From contig NC_133649.1 of assembly GCF_009905375.1 (NCBI RefSeq), forward strand, positions 222,235,380 through 222,299,379: a stretch of 64,000 nucleotides of DNA, given 5' to 3'. The notes below the pieces were generated by a model. That model saw only the letters and a list, made by a program, of their open reading frames with translations. It had not been told where the DNA came from and did no database searches. The position numbers and the translations under genes were made by a program. The stretch is from Apium graveolens (lineage: Eukaryota; Streptophyta; Magnoliopsida; Apiales; Apiaceae). Positions 21,828 through 31,404 of the stretch are shown here, piece after piece. Positions within the stretch are counted from its first letter, which is position 1; every line of letters begins with the position of its first letter.

Positions 21828-23272
21828 TGACTGGTGATTCTACCCTGCTCACAGAGTTTGAAGAGAGAGCTGGCCCAAATATCACTTTTGGAGATGACAG
21901 CAAAGGTTATACTGTGGGATATGGCTTAATTTCAAAGGACAATGTCATCATTGAAGAGGTTGTCTTAGTGGATGGTCTCAAACACAATCTGTTGAGTATC
22001 AGCCAGCTTTGTGATAAAGGCAACTCAGTAACCTTCAACAAAGAAACCTGTGTTGTGATTAATAATCAAAACAACAAAGTGGTTCTCACTGGTGCGAGAA
22101 GAGGAAATGTGTATCTAGCTGACTTCAACTCAACTAAAGCAGAATCTGTAACTTGTCTTCTCAGTAAAGCAAGTCAAGATGAAAGTTGGCTATGGCACAA
22201 GAAGCTATCCCATTTGAACTTCAAGACCATGAATGAGCTGGTAAAGAAAGAGCTAGTTAGAGGCATTCCTATGGTGGAGTTTACAAAGGATGGACTGTGT
22301 GATGCCTGCCAAAAAGGGAAGCAGATTAAAGCATCATTCAGGAAGAAACTTGATTCAGCAATTGAAGAGCCTCTACAACTGCTTCACATGGATTTGTTTG
22401 GACCAGTCAATATATTATCAATCTCAAAGAAAAGATTTTTCCTAGTAATTGTAGATAATTTCTCAAAGTTCTCTTGGACCTATTTCCTAAAGTCCAAGGA
22501 TGAAGCTAGTGAAATCATCATCAATCACATAAGGCAAGTTAACAATCATCCTGATTTCAAAGTTATAAGAATCAGGAGTGATAATGGAACTGAGTTCAAG
22601 AACTATGTCATGAGAGCATTTTGTGAGGAAAATGGAATCTTGCATGAGTTCTCAGCAGCAAGGACTCCACAACAGAATGGAGTAGTGGAAACAAAGAATA
22701 GATCTCTTATTGAAGCTGCAAGGACAATGCTTGAAGAATCAAAACTACCAACATACTTCTGGGCTGAAGCTGTAAACACTGCATGCTACACTCAGAACAT
22801 CTCTCTGATTAATCAAGCAAGATGCATGACTCCTTATCAATTGTTCAAGAATAAGAAGCCAACTCTGAACTTTCTTCATGTCTTTGGCTGTAAATGCTAT
22901 ATTCTGAGAAATCAAACTGATCAAAATGGGAAGTTTGATGCTAAAGTAGATGAAGGAATTTTTGTTGGATATGCTGTTGGTAAAGCTTATAGAGTCTACA
23001 ATCTAAGAACCAACATTGTTGTTGAATCTATACATGTTGTGTTTGATGATAAAAAGATTGAAGGACTAAAAGATGGAGATTACCATGAGAGCCTCAAATT
23101 CGACAATGTTGAGATGGTCAGTGATGAAAGTGATGATGAGAGTGATCAAGAAACAGTATCTAAGGATAATGCAGACAAATCTACTACAAATGAAGCACAA
23201 AACTCAACATCCGTCGAGTTACATAATGCTTCATCCGTCGGAAGGCAATCTGTATTATCCGTCGGAAGATAA
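21828..23272 (+). pseudogene. pol: Copia C pol: protease C-terminus and integrase
   Basis: The frame resumes with TGDSTLLTEFEERAG of the protease. It runs through the GAG-pre-integrase zinc region (LWHKKLSHLNF, CDACQKGK) and the integrase core with an apparently complete DDE triad: Asp at 22391-22393, Asp at 22580-22582 and Glu at 22688-22690. The residue after the Glu is Thr where relatives have Arg. The linker to RT holds five 24-bp repeats (23209-23313), and a TAA at 23270-23272 inside the third repeat ends the frame. With D inserted upstream it cannot be made as part of a normal gag-pol. Confidence 0.9.
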
Positions 23273-23313
23273 CCTGCCTCATCCGTCGGTACTCAAAATT
23301 CACCATCCGTCGG
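23209..23313. repeat. 24-bp periodic motif repeats in the C integrase-RT linker
   Basis: ATCCGTCG(A/G) starts at 23209, 23233, 23257, 23281 and 23305, exactly 24 bp apart. The 9-bp core is constant while the intervening 15 bp vary. In frame this gives an 8-residue repeat with S-V-(E/G). A has the same 24-bp period at 45902-46006. Confidence 0.95.
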
Positions 23314-25105
23314 GTTATCAAAAGGAGCAGGAAGTCAAGGCAGATCACCCATAGAAAGCACCCCAATCTCAAACTCAGGGGGAGTTTCTAGCAATCAAAA
23401 CTCAATCACACATCAAGACAACATTGAGGTCTCTTCATCTAGGGCTAATCTACCTCAATCAAGAAAATGGACAAAATATCACCCCTTTGAACTGATCATT
23501 GGTGATGTTTCTTCCAGAGTTCAAACCAGGAGAGCAACTCAAGAAGAATGTCTATACAGCAGCTTCCTGTCTAAGGAAGAACCAAAGAAGGTAGAAGAAG
23601 CCTTGTTAGATCCTGATTGGATTTTAGCTATGCAGGAGGAGCTAAACCAATTTGAAAGGAATAAAGTATGGAAGCTGGTACCCAAGCCTACAGGAAAGAA
23701 TCCAATAGACACCAAATGGGTATTTAGAAACAAGATGGATGAAAATGGCATAGTAGTAAGGAACAAAGCAAGATTGGTTGCTAAAGGCTATTGTCAGCAA
23801 GAAGGAATAGATTTTGATGAAACATTTGCTCCTGTTGCAAGACTTGAAGCCATCAGAATCTTCTTAGCCTATGCAGCCCATGCCAATTTCAAGGTCTATC
23901 AAATGGATGTCAAAAGTGCCTTTCTGAATGGAGATTTGGAGGAAGAAGTGTATGTAAGTCAACCTCCTGGCTTTGAAGATCCAAATTTCCCAGAGTATGT
24001 CTATTATCTACTGAAAGCACTTTATGGACTAAAGTAAGCACCTAGAGCCTGGTATGACACTTCATCAAAGTTCCTTTTGGAAAATTACTTCACAAGAGGT
24101 ACTGTAGATAAAACTTTATTTTTCAGAAATGTGAATGGCTCTAGCATACTTGTTCAAATTTATGTAGATGATATTATTTTTGGCTCTACAGATGAGAAAC
24201 TTTGTAAAAAGTTTGCCAAACTGATGCAAAGCAAGTATGAAATGAGTATGATGGGAGAACTAACTTACTTTCTTGGTTTACAAGTTAAGCAAGTTAGTGA
24301 TGGAATATTCATTAGTCAAACTAAATATATTTTTGATCTTTTAAAGAAGTTTGATCTAATGGATTGCACATCTGTAAAAACTCCCATGGCCACTGCAACT
24401 AAGTTTGAACTAAACACTATTGAAAAGTCTGTGGATATTTCAAGTTATAGAGGCATAGTTGGCTCACTTCTGTACTAAACAGCTAGTAGGCCAGATATAA
24501 TGTTTGCTACATGTTTGTGTGCTAGATTTCAGGCTGATCCTAGAGAGTCTCATTTAATAGCTATTAAGAGAATCTTCAGATATCTCAAAGGAACACCAAA
24601 CCTTGGCATTTGGTATCCTAGAGATTCTGGCTTTGATCTAACTGGTTATTCAGATGCAGATTATGCAGGTTGCAGAATTGATAGAAAAAGCACAACAGGA
24701 ACCTGTCAATTTTTAGGAGACAAGCTTGTGTCCTGGTTCAATAAAAAGCAAAATTCAGTTTCTACTTCTACAGCTGAAGCTGAATATATTGCTGCTGGCA
24801 GTTGCTGTGCACATATTTTATGGATGAAAAATCAATTGCTAGACTATGGTTTGCAAGTTGAAAGGATTCCTATTTTCTGTGACAACACAAGTGCAATTGC
24901 CATCACTGAAAATCCAGTGCAACATTCAAGGACAAAGCATATAGACATCAAGTACCATTTCATAAGGGAACATGTAATGAATGGTACTGTAGAGTTACAT
25001 TTTGTTCCAAGTGAGAAGCAACTTGCAGATATTTTTACCAAGCCACTGGATGAATCCACCTTTTCTAGGTTGGTAAGTGAGTTAGGTATGCTTAATTACT
25101 CTTGA
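23273..25105 (+). pseudogene. pol: Copia C pol: reverse transcriptase and RNase H
   Basis: Pieces at 23603-24037, 24077-24478 and 24500-25105 are in line and separated by single stops. They hold the copia RT ([35 protein letters not shown]), the YVDD catalytic block (24161-24172) and the RNase H (YSDADYAGC, AEAEYIAAGSC, FCDNTSAI). TAA at 24035-24037 replaces a Gln codon before APRAW, and TAA at 24476-24478 lies in the GSLLYxTASRPD block. The end is after LGMLNYS at 25105. Only three point stops separate the C pol from an open frame, apart from D. Confidence 0.9.
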
Positions 25106-25625
25106 ATTTATCTGAATTATTTTGCAAGTTGAAAAGTAGCCAGAAATTTAAATGATTTTTAGTCTTGGATGAAAATTTTGGCTAAGTCAAAATTTGCATC
25201 TCGACGGATGACCATTATCCATCGAGTTGAGTCATCCGTCAATATATAAATTGTAAATAAAAATCTATTACTTTTCTGGAGTACTTTAAAGCTCGACGGA
25301 TATCAACTTATCCTCATCCGTCGAAGTGTCTAAATCTTAACCGTTAATTCCCTGAACATTATCCATCGAGTATACTTACAGTTTGTAAGCATTACACGAC
25401 GGATAATGGGTGGAATTTTTACAGTTTATTTTAAAACGGCTATTTTAGACAATTTCTATTGGGTAATTTACTTCTCTTTATTATTTTTATCAGTTGATTT
25501 TGAGTAAAGTATAAAAGCTTATTTTATTCTAATCATTTTCTTTTATCATTCTCAAATTCAACTGTGTTACTTCATTCTCTCTCAAGCAAAAATCCTCTTT
25601 CTTTTCAAGCTTTTCTTCTCTAACA
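25106..25625 (+). promoter_or_regulatory. Copia C spacer between pol and extra ORF: motif array plus TATA box
   Basis: Seven motif copies lie at 25201, 25217, 25234, 25293, 25316, 25361 and 25396. The first two form a head-to-head pair with a 7-bp gap. TATAAAA is at 25510-25516, then a C/T-rich leader, and an ATG in the strong plant context AACAATGGC (25626). A keeps the same layout. I infer a separate promoter for the extra ORF; no transcript evidence is available. Confidence 0.55.
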
Positions 25626-28600
25626 ATGGCACCCGTAGTTAAGATCATGTCACAGACTGGGTTCATCTATGAGAAGAACAACTTCACTGCCTTGGTCAAT
25701 AAGGGGATTCAGCAATCTGAAGACTATCATAAGATGATGGACTTCGTGAACAGCTGCAAGTTAAGTTTTGCCATGCTGGAATCACCCATAATTTATTGTG
25801 AAGTTGTTGAGGAGATGTGGACAACATCAATCTATAACTCTACTGAGAAAACCATCGTTCTAACCATCAAAGGTAATGATTTCTGTATCAATAGTGATGT
25901 CATAAAAGCATGTTTCAAGATTCCTGATGATAATGTAACTGCACCACACACTGACACTGATATTGTCAATATGCTTAATTCCATTCATTATGCACTTCCT
26001 ACTGCAAAACTAAGTGAAATTAGAAGACTAGGTATTAGGAAGGAATGGAGTTACTTGTGTGATGTAGTAACTAAAGTCTTTTCTGGAGAAATCAGTAATT
26101 TTGATTCTGTGAACATTTCCATGCTTAACATGCTATACATGCTAGTTATAGACAAAAATTACAATTTCAGTGACCTTGTCGTGTATGAGTTAGGTTTTAA
26201 ACTAGGTGACTTAGCCAAAAGAGGAAAGAATATTTACTATGCTAGATTTTTTATGCTTTTGGCTAACCATCTTTGTCAAGAGATTGAACTTGAGAACCCA
26301 AACAACAAATTAGCTTGTTGGGTTCAAGAGAGAAGAATCATTGCAGACTTGAACAGAGCCAACCATCACAAGGATGTGCCTATGTTCTATTTTCCTGTAA
26401 TGCTGACACCTCAGGTAAGTGAGGTAAGTTCATCCAGACCCTCAACTATTCCAATCTCTTCTATTTCTTTGACTTCAGGCATAGCTATGGCAACTGTGAC
26501 AATGACCAAACAGTTGCCTACCAAAGCTGCCAAAACAACTGCAATCTCTAAATCCAAATCAAAGAAAACCCCCTCTGGTATCTCTAAAAAGGTACCAGTT
26601 CAAAAATCTACCAAAACCAAAGAGGGGAGTGTGAAGGAGGGTAAGATAGGTGAGGGAAGGGGTGAACATCAAAGAAACCCCAAGGATAAGGTTGGAGAGT
26701 TGAGTGAATCCCAGCCTAGCCACACTGCAGTTTCCCAACAAACTGTAGCGCTTAAAAAGGACAAAAGCTCACTTCTAGCTGCATCCTCCCAAAAGGATGT
26801 GGCTATTGAACAAAGCTCTCATCCAAGAGCACAGGCCAAGAGGGTTAGGGACACAAGCTCACACCAAACTTACACTAGAAAGAAGAAATCCAAAACAACT
26901 GGGGATGCACAGGGCACACACTTAGTGCAAACTGGTGCTAAAGACACAATCCCTGCACCTTCTCAAATTCAGATTGATGTGGCTCCAATAAATGTGGAGT
27001 CACAGCCAAAATCTCTCATTATAGAAGCCACTGAAACACAATACTCACCAACTAACTCACTGGAAGTGGACATGATAAACACTTCAATTCCTGATTCCCC
27101 TTCTTTAACTCTGTTGGGGAAGCCAAAATCCAGTGCAAGTGAGCATCATCTTTTAGATGATTTGTTGGCTCACTTGCCAATTCTTTCTGATTCTATTGTG
27201 ACATCTGTGTCTCAAATAACTTCAATCAACACAGAGTCAACAATAGTTTCTCTTCCCACCTCATTCATTTCTACTCTCTCGATGGATATTGCTCATCCGT
27301 TGAGTAGTGATTGTATCCCGATGGATAAGCTTAACAGCAGTTATCCGTCGGATAGCTTTACCACTCACCCAAACGGATATCACTTATCCGTCGAGTGTCT
27401 CTGCACAACTTCAAACTTCAATAATTTCAAGTGCAGAAGATTTGGTGGTAATACAATCACTCTTAGGACTGAGAGAGGAGAGTGCATTGAGTGAGAGGAT
27501 GGGTTGCTCCCAGGCAAAAGGAGAGGAAAAGAGTGAATCTCAGCAATCCATTCATTCAGGATTGGCAAAAGTGAGTGAGAGGAGTCCCACCTTAGTAGGT
27601 GAAGGTGAGGGTGTGAGGGTGGGGAGCCAGGGTGAGACCCTGATGCAACAAAAGAGAGAATATGAGAGAAAGGCAGGTACTGGAGAAATAAGGATGGAAC
27701 CAGCCATTGCTAGTCCGTCAATGATTGTGGATGATGCTGACAAGGGAAGACAATTTAAGCAACATTACAAAGCTGTAATTGATAACATTTCCTTGGATGC
27801 TGATACTTTTACTCACCCTGTTTCAGCCTATCAACTGTTGGCTGCTCAGGGCAATGTGGAGACAGAGCAGACTTTGAATTTAGTGCACACCACATAATCT
27901 CTTCAAAGAGATAAAGCTGCTGTGAACAGAATGCCTTCTCAAGCTGGAGAGCCATCTGAAGAATTTGGAGTAAATTCTGATGATGATGACTCTGGTTCTT
28001 TGGATGGAAGCATGAACGTAGGGGGAGATGAAGACCCAAGTTCTGCTTTCAATTTACCTAAATGGGCATGGGCAAAGGAATTTTCACCAGGGCAATTTGA
28101 GGTGTCTTTGGTAAAACAAGTAATAACTATTCAGCAGGCCCTTCAGGAAGCTTCAGATGCTGGTACCAAGGCTGTTCTTCAAGCTCACCTAGACTCTTTG
28201 CATTTAATGAAGATCCAACACTAAGACAGAATCTCAGTGTGGATGAATTGAAAAAGGAGATAGCTGACTTAAAGACATATAACTCTGAGAAGCTGGATTC
28301 AATAATGCCATATGGTACCATGCATGATCTATTACTAAGATTAAGGAGAGAATCAGATTCTGACAAGAAGATAGCCAAGCTGGAGAACAGAGTTCAAGTT
28401 ATTGAGAATTCAGTGGCTCTACTTCTTCAAAATCAACAGACTCAGACAAATCTTCTTATGCAACTGGCTAAAGCACAAGGCCTAACTCCTCCACTTGATG
28501 ATAACAAAAAGGGGGAGAGAGAATCAAGTGAGGGGGAGAAAGGACAAACTGAAGGGGAGAAACTTCTAGTTCAAATCAGCAAAGTAATTGTACCTTCAAT

Positions 28601-30191
28601 TACTATCTCCAAGCCACCAGTTGCAGATGGTATAGATCTTATAAATGCAGCAGCAGCAAATTTGAAAGATGCTGATAAAGGAGAGTTGACTCTGATCAAC
28701 TGGAAAAAGATTGATGAGGAAATACAGAAAAAGTTTCAATTAGTCAAGGAACCAGATCAGTCAGCCATCCATCACTCTCATGTCAAGCCAATCAATGTGA
28801 ATGAGATGAGCATGAACTATCTAGAGAAAGAACAATCTTCCTGCATCAAGACTACAAAGGCTGAGATAATTCTTAAACCAAGGGCAAACTATCCAAAGTT
28901 ATCTTTAAAGAACCCTATGGATTCTGTGTATGAGACACCCAAGCCTGATGAAAAGAAGCTTCTGTCAAGATCTATTCTCCTCTACAAAGATCCAGCTGAT
29001 TCAGCCTCAAGAAAGAGAATTACAAAGATATTCAGAAATGGGAAGGAAATTTGTGTGGTAGCTGGACATCCACAATTTGCTCATGCAAAGGAAGAAGAAA
29101 AAGCCAGGTTGAAGCAGGAAAAGAGGCAAGCTGCTCTAGATGCAAAGAAGTCTAAACAAAAGAAAGAACAGTTTGCTATCTTGGCCAAGCTACAGGCTGT
29201 GAATTCTTCTCAACAAATTCCCTCTCAACCATCTCAAGCTACTGAATCAGAGAAGAAGATTGAAAAACAGAAGAAATCCCCAAGAAAGAATGAACTGGCT
29301 AAAGGAACAAAAAGAAAGTTGGATGTTGTTGACAAGGAATTGGAAGATCAATTTCCAAAGGAATCCACTCAAGCTGAAACTCAAGCATCAAAGCCCTCTG
29401 TGGTGTTTGAAGATATAAGGGTGGTGGACCCCTACAGGAACATACATGGAGAGCCTATTGTGCCAAAGGATGAGCCAATAGAGTGGGATAAGTTACCAAT
29501 TCCTGACTTCAACTTGCCAATTCTTACTAAGCCAAGAAGGACAAAATCAAGGGCAGTCAAGAAAGTGAAGCTGTCACCTCTCAAATCCAAGTCTGTAGTC
29601 AAAGCTCATCCCAAGGTCAACAGGGGAGACTACTTGTACTTGTGTGACATCAAAGAATTCTCAGATCTAAACCTTTATCTGGAGGAGCTGGATGAGGTAA
29701 GGACAATTGATGTATACAGAAACCTACCTGAAAGGTTGGTGTTCAAGTACAAAGGGGGAAGGGAGATTCAGTGGCCTCTTCACAGGATACTTCAAGAAAG
29801 CCAAGCTGTGTTGATCAAAGTCTATTCATCCTTCAAGAAAAACTTTGGGTTCAATGTAACTGCAAGAAGATTAGTCTTGAAGAAGATTGAAGAGCTAAGG
29901 AGTGTTAGAGCCAATGATGCACTACCCAAAACTCTTAACATCCCATACACAGGGAGAAGAGTGCATCCAAGGCCCTACTGGCTGATGGGATTCATGGATG
30001 ACAATGGTGTGAGAAGATTCTTTAGATTAGAAGACCAATTGAGTATCTCTAGTAATGAGACTCTCTTGGAAATGCAAGAAATGTTAGATATCTCAGAATC
30101 TGATGAATTAGAATTCCACAGACAGCTCCAGAATCAAATTGAAGAAAACAACAGAAAGCTTGGAAGAAGATCCAGACCTTCAAGAATCTAG
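25626..30191 (+). pseudogene. Copia C long extra ORF after pol, function unknown
   Basis: About 1520 codons start MAPVVKIMSQ and end RSRPSRI. The first 250 residues look globular (FCINSDVIKACFKIP near 95; YARFFMLLANHL near 205) and recall, weakly, the Athila extra ORF. The middle (about 270-860) is low-complexity Ser/Thr/Lys-rich and includes a motif cluster (27279-27394). After that come a coiled coil (near 28330-28480), a Lys-rich helical stretch (29080-29200) and a conserved-looking tail (RTIDVYRNLPERLVFKYKGG near 29698). Two compensating frameshifts (27380-27490 and about 28200) and TAA at 27895-27897 break it. I see no signal peptide or membrane segment, so 'envelope' is not supported. 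Confidence 0.8.
27279..27394. repeat. 9-bp motif cluster inside the C extra ORF
   Basis: Copies lie at 27279, 27295, 27318, 27343, 27370 and 27386. Two head-to-head pairs have 7-bp gaps (27279-27303 and 27370-27394). They are read in different frames as HPL, YPS and LSV. The first frameshift of the ORF lies at or just after the last copy. Confidence 0.9.
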
Positions 30192-30380
30192 AAAAATCTG
30201 CTCAGACTAGAGGAGCATCTTGAACTGACTGTGAGCCAAACCTTGTACATTTTTGTTTAAATTGAAGCACTTTCAGTTTTATCTGCTTATCTTTAAAGAT
30301 ATATATTTAGGATGTTTTGTTATCATCAAGTATCTCTTAATTTATGGCTACAATTCCAGTAGACATAAATTGGGGGAGAT
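30192..30380 (+). other. Copia C 3' noncoding tail and polypurine tract
   Basis: No gene is present. The tract AATTGGGGGAGAT (30368-30380) abuts the 3' LTR and matches the A tract. GTTTTGTTATCATCAAG just upstream is also shared with A. Confidence 0.85.
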
Positions 30381-31404
30381 TGTTGTGAATATATTGTGTA
30401 CTTGATGATTACCTAAACAAAACATCTAAGTAGATTTTACTTAGTGAAATAATGTAGCACTCGACGGATAAGAATTACAGTCCCGACGGATAACTCATTA
30501 TAGTCCCGACGGATGATTAAACAATTATCCATCGAGTGAGTAGCTTATGTAATAATAAGTTTGTAGCACAGTGTTGTATGCACCTTTGTATAGAATCTGG
30601 AGTAGCATATAAGTCATGTTGACTTTAACTAGATATGCAGAATAGGTTGATTAACAGTACATAAGCAATGTCTTGTAATTCTGTATAAGTGAAATGAAGT
30701 CAAGTGCCAAAATAGCTACCAACGGATGATTAACAAAGCTTCGACGGATGATCAAATGACTATCAACGGATGTTTAACATAGTAGTCGACGGATGATCAA
30801 TCATGTCATCGACGGCTGATCTGAAAGTCGACGGATGATCATATCAAGAATTCAAACATCAGTTGAACAGTGAAAGCTGACACACAACCGTTGAGTTGGA
30901 TACAAACACACTGTGGAAGCCCATTAACTGGGTAATAGAGGACGAAAAGCAGCAAAGATCAAGACTGTTAGATTTTATATTTGTTCAGTCTTTTGACTTT
31001 GTAATCTTGGTAATATATAAACCAAGAGAGTAGCAAATAGAAAAATAACTGAAATAGCTAAGAACCAACAACAGAGAAATCTCTGTAAGCACTATCTTTA
31101 GCATTTCCTGTGTTCTTAGCAGTTCTATTTTGTGTAAGCAGCTGTGAGCATTTCTGCACACAGAGTCCACTCGATATATTAAATATATCTCTGGTGGAAT
31201 TGTTTAAATCCACCAGAAAGTTTTTAAAGACTCTTGTTTTTAATTACTTATGTTTTGATTCATTCAAGTTTACATTCTGCATTGTGCTAATCAAAACAAA
31301 TATATTCATAATCGAGTTGAACATTTTTATTTCAAGAAAAAGGTTCAAGAATTCCATTCAACCCCCCCTTCTGTAATTCTTGCTATATTGTTAAGGGACT
31401 AACA
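30381..31404 (+). repeat. Copia C 3' LTR
   Basis: 1024 bp, nearly identical to 13912-14936. Motif copies here are less decayed than in the 5' LTR: 30461, 30483, 30506, 30527 and the array 30719-30836. TATATAAA is at 31014-31021. Confidence 0.95.

Larger units (their letters stand above)
13912..31404 (+). mobile_element. Copia C (Sirevirus-like Ty1/copia), with solo LTR D inside
   Basis: LTRs of 1025 and 1024 bp (13912-14936 and 30381-31404) differ at few positions. ATAAT at 13907-13911 and 31405-31409 flanks the element. The order is LTR, primer site, gag, protease, integrase, RT, RNase H, motif-rich spacer, long extra ORF, polypurine tract, LTR. Without D it is about 13.1 kb. The lineage is inferred from the long gag with coiled coil and the large ORF after pol. 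Confidence 0.95.

Noticed and set aside
23209..23313. CRISPR array
   Set aside because: The constant part is only 9 bp, the gaps are 15 bp and in frame inside pol, and the context is a plant retrotransposon.
25626..30191. Viral envelope gene
   Set aside because: The position fits the 'env-like' label, but I see no signal peptide, fusion peptide or membrane anchor; function is left open.
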